Shown piece after piece: positions 18,613 to 27,392 of a stretch of 28,753 nucleotides of DNA. The stretch's first letter is position 1. Each line of letters starts with the position of its first letter. The position numbers and the translations under genes are program-made. Below the pieces are notes generated by a model. The model did not search any database and had not been told where the DNA came from. It saw only the letters and a list, made by a program, of their open reading frames with translations. Source of the DNA: a virus; IMG/VR virus record IMGVR_UViG_3300043466_000356, positions 1 to 28,753 of that record, one strand, 5' to 3'.

Positions 18613-20630
18613 TGAAAACAGAAATCTTTATTGAAGGTCAGCCTTTGGACTTAATGGATAACTTACCTACAGAGTTCACCTATGCTATTGATGACATACA
18701 AGACTTTGGCAGCAAGAACACATCATTTAGTAAGACTTTAAATATAGCAGGTTCAGCTAACAACAATCAAATCTTTGGTTTTGTTTTTGATTTAGGTAAT
18801 GCTAATTTAACCAATGATGCAACACCTAACGTAGGTTATAACTTTAACGCTACTAAGGCTGCACAATGTAGAATCTTCGTGGATGGTATACAGGTGTTTA
18901 AAGGCATTCTAAGGCTATTAGAAATGGTTAGAACAGGCGAGGTAATAGAATATCAATGTTCTGTATTTGGTGAACTTGGTGGCTTTATAACTGCCCTTGC
19001 AAATAAGAAATTAGAAGAACTTGATTTCTCTGCATATAATAAGGCTTGGTCATATACTAACATTACTAACAGTTGGGATACTATAGCAGGTAGCAATGTT
19101 TTGTTTCCTTTAGTAGATACAGGTGAGGTAAGCACTGATAAAATTAGCTTTGACTTTAAAGCGTTTAAACCTGCTTTGTTTGTTAGGGAGTATTTAGAAA
19201 AGATTATTACTGCATCTGGTTACACTTGGGATTTCCCTTTGCTGACAACTTCTTTAATGAATAGGCTTGTTATACCGAACAATCAATCAGTAGTAACTAA
19301 GCTATCAAATAACATAGGGGATTATAGACCAACAAATGGAACTTATAATTCTATTACACGAGTTCCATTAACAACTATTTTAGCAGGTAACTTTACAAAA
19401 ACAGGTGGAGATACTTTAGAATATACAGCAGCAGGAAGCATAGTAACTAATATTAAATGGCAGGTAGGTGGAACTATTAATACTACTACTTCTGTTCCTG
19501 TAACTGTAGATATAACACTTTGGAAAAATGCAACAATACTAAGCAATAAAAGCTTTAACGTAACGAGCAATCCGCAATCATTTATAGTTAATGTTAATCT
19601 AAGCAATATAACAATCTCTAATGGAGATGATATATATATTGGTATATCTACAAATGTTACTCAAATAAGAATTAGCACAGGTGCTTTATTATTTACAACA
19701 GAAGCATCTACCAGAGTGCCTATAGGGTACAATGAAACATTAATTATAAACGATACTCTACCACTTGGTATTTTTCAAAGGGATTTCTTTTTATCAATTT
19801 GCAAAATGTTTAACCTCTATGTTTACGAGGACCAATGGGATAGCAAGAAACTTATCATTAAACCTTATGTAGATTTCTATGATGGTAGCTTTATAGATTG
19901 GTCTAACAAGATTGATAGAAGTAAACCTCTTGGTATAAAGCCAATGTCAGAAATTAATGCAAGGTATTATGCTTTCAAGTACAAATCAGATAATGACTTC
20001 TACAATGACAACTATAAAAAGAAGTTTAACGAAGGCTACGCAGATAGGCTTTACGACACCGAATTTGATTTTGTTAAAGATACAGATAGTACGGAAGTAA
20101 TATTTGCATCAAGTCCATTATACCAAGCTACAGGAACAGATAAGATTTATCCTGCTATATATAAAAAGTCTGACAATAACACAAAGGAAGATAGGATGGA
20201 CTTTGTGATTAGGATTTTACAGGCTAAGAAGATTACAGGTAGAACATCTTGGACAATAACTAATGGTGCATCTTTAGGTAGTCAAACAACATACGGATAT
20301 GCAGGACATTTAGATGACCCATTTACTCCTACTAATGACATAAACTTTGGCGCACCAAAAGAATTATATTTTACTGCATCTACCTATCCAACTACTAACC
20401 TATTCAATGCCTACTATTCAGATTATATGGCAGAGATAACAGATAAAGATAGTAAGCTATTAAAGTGTGAAGCATTGCTAAACATAGCAGACATACAAAA
20501 CCTTGACTTCTCAAAGTTAATAATGATTGATAATCAGCTATTCAGACTTAACAAAGTGGATGGTTACAGCATTATAGATTATAAGACAAGCAAGGTAGAA
20601 TTATTAAAAGTTATAACTAAAGTATTCTAA
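18612..20630 (+). CDS. Large tail tip / baseplate protein
   Basis: 672 residues. The N-terminus TEIFIEGQPLDLMDNLPTEFTYAIDDIQDFGSKNTSFSKTLNIAGSANNN is a signature I associate with the tail-tip proteins of Bacteroidetes phages. A beta-rich middle (240-360, Thr/Asn-rich, possible carbohydrate- or host-binding domain) and a C-terminal domain with YYSDYMAEITDKDSKLLKCEALLNIADIQNLDFSKLIMIDNQLFRLNKV complete it. It would form the hub or tip contacting the host. It lies directly before the tape measure, the reverse of the usual lambda-like order. Confidence 0.7.
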   Translation: MKTEIFIEGQPLDLMDNLPTEFTYAIDDIQDFGSKNTSFSKTLNIAGSANNNQIFGFVFDLGNANLTNDATPNVGYNFNATKAAQCRIFVDGIQVFKGILRLLEMVRTGEVIEYQCSVFGELGGFITALANKKLEELDFSAYNKAWSYTNITNSWDTIAGSNVLFPLVDTGEVSTDKISFDFKAFKPALFVREYLEKIITASGYTWDFPLLTTSLMNRLVIPNNQSVVTKLSNNIGDYRPTNGTYNSITRVPLTTILAGNFTKTGGDTLEYTAAGSIVTNIKWQVGGTINTTTSVPVTVDITLWKNATILSNKSFNVTSNPQSFIVNVNLSNITISNGDDIYIGISTNVTQIRISTGALLFTTEASTRVPIGYNETLIINDTLPLGIFQRDFFLSICKMFNLYVYEDQWDSKKLIIKPYVDFYDGSFIDWSNKIDRSKPLGIKPMSEINARYYAFKYKSDNDFYNDNYKKKFNEGYADRLYDTEFDFVKDTDSTEVIFASSPLYQATGTDKIYPAIYKKSDNNTKEDRMDFVIRILQAKKITGRTSWTITNGASLGSQTTYGYAGHLDDPFTPTNDINFGAPKELYFTASTYPTTNLFNAYYSDYMAEITDKDSKLLKCEALLNIADIQNLDFSKLIMIDNQLFRLNKVDGYSIIDYKTSKVELLKVITKVF

Positions 20631-20631
20631 A

Positions 20632-22284
20632 ATGGCAGAACAATTAAATTTAAGTATAAATGTAACCGGTAACGTAGAAGAATCTTTAGGTTCAATAAAG
20701 AAACAATTACGAGAAGCACAGAATGAAGTAACTGCTTTGTCCGATAAGTTTGGGGCTACATCTAAGGAAGCAGTAAACGCAGCAAAAAAAGCAGCAGACC
20801 TTAAAGACAGAATAGGAGATGCTAAAGCATTAACAGAAGCATTTAATCCAGACCAAAAATTTAGAGCATTAACACAATCACTTGCAGGTGTAGCAGGTGG
20901 ATTTGCAGCAGTTCAAGGTGCTATTGGTTTATTTGGTGGAGAAAGCAAAGAGCTTGAAAAGCAATTACTAAAAGTTCAATCTGCAATGGCTTTATCAGAA
21001 GGTCTTGAACAAGTTGGTAATAGTATAGATAGTTTTAAACAATTAGGTACAGTAATTAAAACACAGGTAGTTACTGCTTTTAGTACTTTGCGTGGTGCTT
21101 TAATAGCAACAGGAATAGGTGCATTGGCAATCGGAATAGCATTAATAGCAGCCAACTTTGATAAAGTAAAAAAGGCTGTACTGAATGCAGTACCCGGTCT
21201 TGAAACCTTTGCAAATTTTGTAGGTAAAATAATAACTAAAGTAACTGACTTTGTAGGTATTACAAGTGTTCAAGATAGGGGATTCCAACAACTTATAAAA
21301 ACTACAGAGAGAGCAAATGAAACTATAGACCAAAGGATAAAACTACTTACTGCACAAGGTGGTAAAGAAAAAGAAATATATGAATTAAACAAACAAAGGA
21401 ATGAGAATGAACTAAAGATATTAAGAGAAAAACTAAAGCTAACAGGGCAACTTTCTGAAGAAGAATCTAAAAGATTTAGAGAATTAAAGAATGAGAATGC
21501 AGTCTTGGATTTAGAAGAACAAGGAAGATTAACAAAATTACAAGAAAAGCCTAATGTAGTTAAAGATATTGTTGAAAAGGAAACTAAAGTACAAAAAGAT
21601 AATAGTGCAGAAGTTGCAAGAAATGTCGCAAAATTACAAAAAGAAGCACAAGAAAATTCAGATAAAGCAGCTGCAAAAAAACAAAAAGATGATGATGAAG
21701 AAGTTGAAAGATTATTTCAACAAGAAGAAGATTTGCAACAAAAAAATATAAAAATATCTAATGAAAAAATATTATTAGATAAAAAAAATGCACAAGCAGC
21801 TGAAATAATTGCAAGAGAAAAGAAAGAGTCTGAAACTATGTATGCAATGCAAACATTGGATATTATAGGTGGATTAGTAGACCAGAATAGTGTAGCAGGT
21901 AAAGCTATTTCAATAAGCCAAGCTATTATAAATACTTACTTGGGTGCATCAAAAGCAATAGCACAAGGTGGTGTGTTTGGTCCAATAGCAGCAGCAGCAA
22001 CTATTGCAGCAGGATTAGTAAACGTACAAAAGATTATTAGCACTAAAGTACCTTCTGCAAAAGGTCGTGGAACTGTAGGCGGTGGCGGAGGAGGTGGTTT
22101 AATATCGGCATCTTCTGCTGCACCAATTCAGCCTTTAGGGGAGCAGGCACAGTTAACACAATTAAATCAAAGTAGCATTAATGCTATAGGCAATCAATCA
22201 ATGAGGGCATACGTAGTTGAAACAGATGTTACATCATCACAGCAGAGAATAGCAGCTATACAACAGAGAGCAAGGTTTAATTGA
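20632..22284 (+). CDS. Tail tape measure protein
   Basis: 550 residues. It has the typical pattern: an N-terminal Ala-rich helical coil (VTGNVEESLGSIKKQLREAQNEVTALSDKFGATSKEAVNAAKKAADLKDRIGDAK), a hydrophobic segment (LIATGIGALAIGIALIAANFDKV, about 158-180), a long Lys/Glu-rich coiled coil (290-400) and a second Ala-rich hydrophobic part (QGGVFGPIAAAATIAAGLVNV) ending in a Gly-rich linker. It sets tail length and is ejected with DNA. The short length suggests a tail of roughly 80 nm if the usual 0.15 nm per residue holds. Confidence 0.9.
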   Translation: MAEQLNLSINVTGNVEESLGSIKKQLREAQNEVTALSDKFGATSKEAVNAAKKAADLKDRIGDAKALTEAFNPDQKFRALTQSLAGVAGGFAAVQGAIGLFGGESKELEKQLLKVQSAMALSEGLEQVGNSIDSFKQLGTVIKTQVVTAFSTLRGALIATGIGALAIGIALIAANFDKVKKAVLNAVPGLETFANFVGKIITKVTDFVGITSVQDRGFQQLIKTTERANETIDQRIKLLTAQGGKEKEIYELNKQRNENELKILREKLKLTGQLSEEESKRFRELKNENAVLDLEEQGRLTKLQEKPNVVKDIVEKETKVQKDNSAEVARNVAKLQKEAQENSDKAAAKKQKDDDEEVERLFQQEEDLQQKNIKISNEKILLDKKNAQAAEIIAREKKESETMYAMQTLDIIGGLVDQNSVAGKAISISQAIINTYLGASKAIAQGGVFGPIAAAATIAAGLVNVQKIISTKVPSAKGRGTVGGGGGGGLISASSAAPIQPLGEQAQLTQLNQSSINAIGNQSMRAYVVETDVTSSQQRIAAIQQRARFN

Positions 22285-22302
22285 TAATATAAACAAATTA
22301 AA

Positions 22303-22318
22303 ACATTTATAAGGTATG
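22303..22318 (+). promoter_or_regulatory. ACATTTATA start-site motif (copy 2)
   Basis: ACATTTATAAGGT ends next to ATG 22316, in the gap between tail and head modules. It matches the motif at 16737 and 25099. No terminator precedes this copy. Confidence 0.4.
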
Positions 22319-22900
22319 GAACTTCCTATTTACGAATTAATGATTAACGAAGATGTCAATGATGATGCAGAAGTTAGCTTCGTGGCAATGGTTGAAAGAC
22401 CTGCCATACAGCGTAATTGGAATGCGTTTAAAGAAAAAGTTAATTTTGAAATTATATCTGAAGAAAAGCGTATTATTTCTGGTCCTCTTATGTTGGCTGA
22501 TACGCCAATTTTTAGGAGTGATGATAAGCTTGGGGATTATTATATTACTATTTCTAAAGATACTATTCTCAAAATTGTTCAAAAGTTTTTTAAGAAAGGT
22601 TACCAAGCGAATGTAAACGTAGAGCATAACCCAGATTATAAGGTAGAAGATATGGTTATGTTTGAATCTTTTATTTCAGATAGTTCAAGGGGCATAGCAC
22701 CAATGAAAGGATTTGAAGATGCACCAGAGGGTTCGTGGTTTGGTAGCTTTAAAGTAGATTCTGACGATGCTTGGGAGAAGGTAAAAAGCGGAGAAGTAAA
22801 AGGGTTTAGTGTGGAGGGTGTATTTGAATACGCAAAGCAAAAGAATAAAGACCAACAGTTATTGGAAAGTATTTATAATATCCTTTCATCTGTTAAGTGA
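22316..22900 (+). CDS. XkdF-like prohead protease
   Basis: 194 residues. The N-terminus ELPIYELMINEDVNDDAEVSFVAMVERPAI and the core RIISGPLMLADTPIFRSDDKLGDYYITISKDTILKIVQKFFKKGYQANVNVEHNPDYKV match XkdF-type phage serine proteases. H103 in NVEH and the serine in VKGFSVEGVF (about 155) are likely catalytic. It would cleave scaffold and capsid proteins during head maturation. It lies immediately before the scaffold candidate and the capsid gene, the classic order. Confidence 0.8.
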   Translation: MELPIYELMINEDVNDDAEVSFVAMVERPAIQRNWNAFKEKVNFEIISEEKRIISGPLMLADTPIFRSDDKLGDYYITISKDTILKIVQKFFKKGYQANVNVEHNPDYKVEDMVMFESFISDSSRGIAPMKGFEDAPEGSWFGSFKVDSDDAWEKVKSGEVKGFSVEGVFEYAKQKNKDQQLLESIYNILSSVK

Positions 22901-22936
22901 TAAACTAATTAATTAATAAACATTTAAAACAAAAGT

Positions 22937-23509
22937 ATGAATCCAAAAGAAGCGATACTAAAAATTAAGGCACTATTTGAAGAAGTGCCTATGGACAAGA
23001 AACCAGAAGAAGTTATTGAAGAAGGCAAAGTCGAGATGGCTGAATATTCTTTGATGGATGGAACTAAGGTTATGATTTCTGCCCTTGAAGTAGGTGGAGA
23101 AGTTGTACTTGAAGATGGTACTGCTGCACCAGATGCTGAACACGAACTTGCTGATGGCAGCAAAATAGTTACTGTTGGTGGTATCATCACAGAATTTAAA
23201 CCTAAAGAAGATGCTATTGAAGTAGAAATTGAAGCAGGTAAAAAGCCTGAAGATATGGAAGCTGAATTTAACGCTAAGTTTGAAGCATTGATGGCAGAGA
23301 AAGTTGCACTTGAAAATAGACTTGCAGCAATCGAAGCTAAAACTAAAGATGGTTTTTCACAAGTGGTTGAGTTGATTGAAGCTATGTCTAAAGTACCTTC
23401 ATCCAATCCGATTGAAAAGCCACAGTCTTATAAGTTTGAAGATTCAAAAGACATCAAACTTGATAGGATTAATAAATATCGTAACGCAATTTTAAACAAT
23501 AAAAACTAA
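22937..23509 (+). CDS. Scaffold-like protein
   Basis: 190 residues, acidic. A beta-repeat-like region SLMDGTKVMISALEVGGEVVLEDGTAAPDAEHELADGSKIVTVGGIITEFKP (36-87) is followed by a coiled-coil helix (EAEFNAKFEALMAEKVALENRLAAIEAKTKDGF, about 110-142) and a basic C-terminus (KLDRINKYRNAILNNKN). Lying between protease and capsid with a coiled coil and charged C-terminus, it is a good scaffold candidate. The leader contains a weaker ACATTTAAAAC motif. It probably guides capsid assembly and is cleaved by the 22316 protease. Confidence 0.65.
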   Translation: MNPKEAILKIKALFEEVPMDKKPEEVIEEGKVEMAEYSLMDGTKVMISALEVGGEVVLEDGTAAPDAEHELADGSKIVTVGGIITEFKPKEDAIEVEIEAGKKPEDMEAEFNAKFEALMAEKVALENRLAAIEAKTKDGFSQVVELIEAMSKVPSSNPIEKPQSYKFEDSKDIKLDRINKYRNAILNNKN

Positions 23510-23514
23510 ATAAA

Positions 23515-24465
23515 ATGGCATTTAATGTATCTTCATTGGCTGACTATACAGAACAAAACGAAGCATTGCTCGTTACTTCTTCTGTACTTGGTGCTAAGAC
23601 TGCTTCTCTTATCAAGAGTGCAGGTAACGTAATGGTAGGAGTTAAATCTTCTGAAACCATTAATATTATGGACACCGATGCTTTCTTTCAAGCAGGTGGT
23701 ACTTGCGGATTTAACGCATCTGGTACAACTTCATTCACACAGCGTACTGTAACTGTCGGAAAAATTGCAGTTATGGAAGCTATCTGTCCTGCTGACCTTG
23801 AAGCGAAGTACTTGCAAAAAGCACTTCCTACCGGTTCTATGTATGACAGCATTCCTTTTGAGCAAGAATTTTCTGAAAAGAAAGCTAAGAGAATTGCATC
23901 TCAAATTGAAATTGCACTATGGAATGGTAACACAGGTTCTGCAAATGGTAACCTAAACAAGTTCAACGGATTGATTAAGTTGATTGCTGATGCATCTGCT
24001 TCTGTAGCTGCTAACGATGCTGCTTATATCTCTGGTGGACCTGTAGCTTCAATCACTGCTGCTAACGTAATCGCAGTATTTGATGCAGTTTACAAGGCTA
24101 TCCCTTCAGCAGTTGTTGCTGAAGATGATATGACTATCTTCTGTGGTCAAGACCTTTTCAGAACTTATACTATTGCTCTTAAAAATGCAAATCAGTTCCA
24201 TTACTCTATTGATGTAAAGGCTGATAGTGAGTTCGTTCTACCGGGTACACTTATCAAAGTTGTAGCTGTTCAAGGTCTTAACGGAAGTAACAAAGTTTAT
24301 GCTATGAGATTGAGCAATATGTTCTTGGGAACTGACTTGCTTAACGAAGAAGAAAAGTTTGAGTTGTTCTACGCTAAAGAAGCTGACATTGTTCGTTTCG
24401 TAGCTAAGTTCAAAATCGGTGTGAACGTTGCGTTCCCAGACGAGATTGCTTTCTTCGCACTTTAA
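23515..24465 (+). CDS. Major capsid protein (HK97 fold)
   Basis: 316 residues. N-arm then the mixed core: SSVLGAKTASLIKSAGNVMVGVKSSETINIMDTDAFF, FTQRTVTVGKIAVMEAICPADLEAKYL, EFSEKKAKRIASQIEIALWNG (spine helix) and the C-terminal FELFYAKEADIVRFVAKFKIGVNVAFPDEIAFFAL, a typical capsid ending. Codon use here favours AAC, TTC, GGT and CTT more than in neighbouring genes, as expected for the most strongly expressed protein. It follows the protease and scaffold and is closed by a terminator-like hairpin. Confidence 0.85.
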   Translation: MAFNVSSLADYTEQNEALLVTSSVLGAKTASLIKSAGNVMVGVKSSETINIMDTDAFFQAGGTCGFNASGTTSFTQRTVTVGKIAVMEAICPADLEAKYLQKALPTGSMYDSIPFEQEFSEKKAKRIASQIEIALWNGNTGSANGNLNKFNGLIKLIADASASVAANDAAYISGGPVASITAANVIAVFDAVYKAIPSAVVAEDDMTIFCGQDLFRTYTIALKNANQFHYSIDVKADSEFVLPGTLIKVVAVQGLNGSNKVYAMRLSNMFLGTDLLNEEEKFELFYAKEADIVRFVAKFKIGVNVAFPDEIAFFAL

Positions 24466-24473
24466 TTAATAAT

Positions 24474-24495
24474 GGGGGTGTAAAAAGCCCCCTTT
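24474..24495 (+). terminator. Terminator-like hairpin after the capsid gene
   Basis: GGGGGT pairs with GCCCCC (one T-G wobble) around GTAAAAA, followed by only three Ts. It lies nine bases after the capsid stop. It is likely a leaky terminator or an mRNA-stabilising 3' structure that raises capsid message level over downstream genes. Confidence 0.6.
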
Positions 24496-24507
24496 AAATA
24501 TACAACT

Positions 24508-25029
24508 ATGGCTTGTGCTTTAACTCAAAATTACGTCTTAGACTGTAAAGATTCTTTAGGTGGTATCACCGAAGTTTACTTTATTGCATCAGCAGATGTA
24601 ACATCTTATACAGAAGCAAGTGGTGTTATTACTGCACTTGTTAAAGGTTCTGGAAAAAGATTTTACAAATATGATTTAGTTAAAGGTACTTCAAGTTTTG
24701 TTGAGAATATTAATGCTTCTGTTGAGAATGGAACTATCTTTTATCAACAAGAACTAACAATTATTTTAAACAAACTACAAGCTAATACAAGGAATGAAAT
24801 TCTTTTGTTAGCGAAGAATCTTTTAGATGTTGTCGCTAAAGATAACAACGGCAAGTATTGGTTTCTTGGTCTTAAAAGAGGTCTTGACATTACAGCAGGT
24901 TCATCACAAAGTGGTGCTGCTGAAGGCGATAGAAGCGGATATACTTTGACCTTCACAGGTAAAGAAGATGCCCTTGCACCAGAGGTAAACTCTACTGTTG
25001 CTTTAGCCTTACAAACTCCCGGTTCTTAG
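24508..25029 (+). CDS. Major tail tube protein
   Basis: 173 residues. MACALTQNYVLDCKDSLGGITEVYFIASADVTSYTEASGVITAL is a beta-rich opening. The core VENINASVENGTIFYQQELTIILNKLQANTRNEILLLAKNLLDVVAKDNNGKYWFLGLKRGLDITAGSSQSGAAEGDRSGYTLTFTGKEDALAP has the beta-sandwich pattern and loop of siphophage tail tubes: a helix after ETRN-like, then KYW-LG, GDRxGYxLTFTGKE. It is separated from the other tail genes, placed between capsid and portal. It is the protein polymerised around the tape measure. Confidence 0.65.
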   Translation: MACALTQNYVLDCKDSLGGITEVYFIASADVTSYTEASGVITALVKGSGKRFYKYDLVKGTSSFVENINASVENGTIFYQQELTIILNKLQANTRNEILLLAKNLLDVVAKDNNGKYWFLGLKRGLDITAGSSQSGAAEGDRSGYTLTFTGKEDALAPEVNSTVALALQTPGS

Positions 25030-25049
25030 TGGTTAAATGAATTATGTGG

Positions 25050-25078
25050 ATGCCCTGCCTTTATGGTGGGGCATTTTT
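25050..25078 (+). terminator. Intrinsic terminator after the tail tube gene
   Basis: A ten-pair stem (ATGCCCTGCC against GGTGGGGCAT, two wobbles) with a TTTAT loop is followed by five Ts. It shares the CTGCC/GGTGGGG core with the terminator at 150-179. The next gene begins 33 bases after the T tract. Confidence 0.8.
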
Positions 25079-25098
25079 GTTAAATTCCATCAATAAGA

Positions 25099-25113
25099 AC
25101 ATTTATAAGTGTG
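25099..25113 (+). promoter_or_regulatory. ACATTTATA start-site motif (copy 3)
   Basis: ACATTTATAAGT abuts the GTG start at 25111, about 20 bases after an intrinsic terminator. This repeats the arrangement at 16737: terminator, then motif, then GTG start. It supports a late-promoter or initiation role. Confidence 0.4.
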
Positions 25114-25485
25114 ATACAACTAATCAAAGGAACTACTGCAAATGTTATTTTAACTCTTACAGAAAAGCAGTTATTATCTGCACCTAACTATTTATTTGTG
25201 TTTACGAATAGGACTACTAACTATGATGTTAAATTTATATTGACTAATGCTAAAGATTTATCTTTATTTAAAGAAAGGTTTAACAAGTTTAGTATTAAAG
25301 TAGATTCTTACTTTTCTACAAAGCTGAATGGACAATGGGGTTATTCTGTCTATGAGCAAACAAGTACACAGAACACAGATGTTACAGGATTAAATTTGTT
25401 AGAGAGTGGAGTAATGATATTAAGCGAACCGGAAACTATTTATACAGAATATAGTCCTTCTGATAAATTTAAAATAAGACAATGA
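25111..25485 (+). CDS. Virion-module protein, function unknown (GTG start)
   Basis: 124 residues. IQLIKGTTANVILTLTEKQLLSAPNYLFVFTNRTTNYDVKFILTNAKDLSLFKERFNKFSI is a beta-sandwich-like pattern, then SVYEQTSTQNTDVTGLNLLESGVMILSEPETIYTEYSP. I recognise this layout from structural regions of Bacteroidetes phages, without a defined role. The GTG start follows the terminator and the ACATTTATA motif. It overlaps the portal start by four bases, suggesting a head-tail accessory protein. Confidence 0.65.
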   Translation: MIQLIKGTTANVILTLTEKQLLSAPNYLFVFTNRTTNYDVKFILTNAKDLSLFKERFNKFSIKVDSYFSTKLNGQWGYSVYEQTSTQNTDVTGLNLLESGVMILSEPETIYTEYSPSDKFKIRQ

Positions 25486-27392
25486 ACAATTTTTTCGTAG
25501 TACAATTTGCTGAAGCAAAACAGCCTGAATATATTGAAAAGAAAGGCGAAGGATATATCCAATACGGACACAGGAACGACTACCCTAATTATTTGGTAGA
25601 ACTTTACAATAAGTCTGGTAAGCATCAATCTATTATTAAATCCAAAGTACATTACATTACAGGTAATGGATGGAAGGGTGCAGAAGGGTTTGTTAATAAC
25701 CCTAATAGAAGCGAGAATTTAGATGATGTTACCAGAAAGGTATCTTTGGATATAGAAATATTCGGAGGTGCTTATTTAGAGGTTATATGGTCTACAAGTG
25801 GCAAGATAGCAGAGGTGTGGCATTGTGATTATACTAAGTTTAGAACAAATAAAGACAACACACAGTTCTGGTATAAAAAAGATTGGAGAGATGCTAAAGA
25901 GAAGTACGAAGTTTACCCTGCTTTTGAACCAAGAAACCCAACAGGTAAACAGATATTGTATCTAAAAGAGTACAGACCAAATATGGAAACCTACACCTTA
26001 CCGGGTTATTTCGGTGGGTTAAATTATGTTGAATCAGATATAGAAGTATCTAAACATATTTTAGGTAATGCCAAGACAGGATTTAGTGCAAGTAAGTTAA
26101 TTACACTACCCAATGGCGAACCTTCTCCGGATGAACAGACTGTAATACATAAGAAGTTTAAAAATACATATACAGGTGCAGATGGTATAAAGTATATGTT
26201 AGCTTTTGTTAACGATGCTTCAAGAAAACCAATCGTTGATGATTTAGGGCAAAGTGATTTGACTAAAGAAGATTTTAGTAATGTAGATACTATCATCCAG
26301 ACTAACATATTTTCTGCACATCAGATTACTACTCCTTCAATTTTTGGTATTGCACAGGCAGGAAGTCTTGGCAGTCGTAGTGAAATGCGTGATGGGTACG
26401 AGATATTTAAAAATACTTACGTTAATAGTAAGCAAATGTTCTTGGAAGCTAACTTTAATATGTTAGCAGGATATGCCGGATATGAAGAAGATTTAAAACT
26501 AATACCTACAGAACCTATAGGAATTGATTTGTCTGAAGCTGTACTATTGCAGATAATGAGTAAAGATGAACTAAGGGATAAAGTAGGACTTCCACAAATA
26601 GAAGTTAAAGAAACTGCAAGTAATCAAGATATCATTGATGCTATTAATAGCCTTTCTCCTTTGGTTGCTACTAAGGTTATGAATACCCTTACAATTAATG
26701 AGTTAAGAAGTTTAATAGCATTAGCACCAAAAGAAGGTGGCGAAGGTATAGAATCAACAGATGTAGCTGTAGAGATGTCAGAGCAATTTAATTTTGCAGA
26801 CCTTGATGGATTTGGAGATAGTAAAGAAAGTTTCCATATTTGGAAACAAAAAGAACACTTTGCAGATGTAGAATTATTTGCAGATGTTACACAGCTTCAA
26901 TCAAATGTTCTTGACCTAATAACAAAGGATAAAAGAATCACACCAGAGGTTATTGCAGACACATTAAAGGAAGATGTGGGAGTGGTTAAACGAATACTAA
27001 CAGACTTAGAAAAGAAAGGCTTTATAAGCTCTAAAATTACTACCATTGGCGAAGGCTATGATGAGAGTGAGATTATAGAAAGAAAGCTAACTGCACCAAT
27101 TAGTGAGATAGTAGAAAAAATTAAACCTTCAACCACTGAATTTCTTATTCGTTATTCTTATGAGTGGCGGCAGGGGTTTAATGATTCTGATTTAAGTAGT
27201 TCAAGGCAGTTTTGTAAATACTTTAAAACTACAAATAAACTTTATAGCAGGTCAGAGATTGAAGCTATGAGTGCAAGGCTTGGTTATGATGTATTTACCA
27301 GAGGTGGTGGATGGTACACTTTACCGGGAACTAATAACCACAGGAACTTTTGTAGGCACTTGTGGAAAAGCAATGTTGTTACACGTAAATAA
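25482..27392 (+). CDS. Portal protein with winged-helix insertion and MuF-like C-terminus
   Basis: 636 residues in three parts. Residues 1-about 400 are a portal core: KHQSIIKSKVHYITGNGW, DIEIFGGAYLEVIW, ISKHILGNAKTG-like stem region and TNIFSAHQITTPSIFGIAQAGSLGSRSEMRDGYEIFKNTYV. Residues about 468-518 (QSNVLDLITKDKRITPEVIADTLKEDVGVVKRILTDLEKKGFISS) form a winged-helix pattern. Residues about 552-636 (RYSYEWRQGF...SSRQFCKYF...EAMSARLGYDVFTRGGGWYTLPGTNNHRNFCRHLWKSNVV) resemble a MuF-like head-morphogenesis domain. Its last eight codons are repeated, synonymously recoded, at 28029-28055. Confidence 0.85.
   Translation: MNNFFVVQFAEAKQPEYIEKKGEGYIQYGHRNDYPNYLVELYNKSGKHQSIIKSKVHYITGNGWKGAEGFVNNPNRSENLDDVTRKVSLDIEIFGGAYLEVIWSTSGKIAEVWHCDYTKFRTNKDNTQFWYKKDWRDAKEKYEVYPAFEPRNPTGKQILYLKEYRPNMETYTLPGYFGGLNYVESDIEVSKHILGNAKTGFSASKLITLPNGEPSPDEQTVIHKKFKNTYTGADGIKYMLAFVNDASRKPIVDDLGQSDLTKEDFSNVDTIIQTNIFSAHQITTPSIFGIAQAGSLGSRSEMRDGYEIFKNTYVNSKQMFLEANFNMLAGYAGYEEDLKLIPTEPIGIDLSEAVLLQIMSKDELRDKVGLPQIEVKETASNQDIIDAINSLSPLVATKVMNTLTINELRSLIALAPKEGGEGIESTDVAVEMSEQFNFADLDGFGDSKESFHIWKQKEHFADVELFADVTQLQSNVLDLITKDKRITPEVIADTLKEDVGVVKRILTDLEKKGFISSKITTIGEGYDESEIIERKLTAPISEIVEKIKPSTTEFLIRYSYEWRQGFNDSDLSSSRQFCKYFKTTNKLYSRSEIEAMSARLGYDVFTRGGGWYTLPGTNNHRNFCRHLWKSNVVTRK

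Noticed and set aside
21569-21751. 60-residue Lys-rich ORF inside the tape measure gene
   Set aside because: Arises from the A-rich coiled-coil coding segment read one frame over; no start context.
22924-23406. 160-residue minus-strand ORF opposite the scaffold candidate
   Set aside because: It is a Ser/Ala/Thr-rich mirror of an acidic coding frame, lies wholly antisense to a well-supported gene, and has no leader or partner on its strand.
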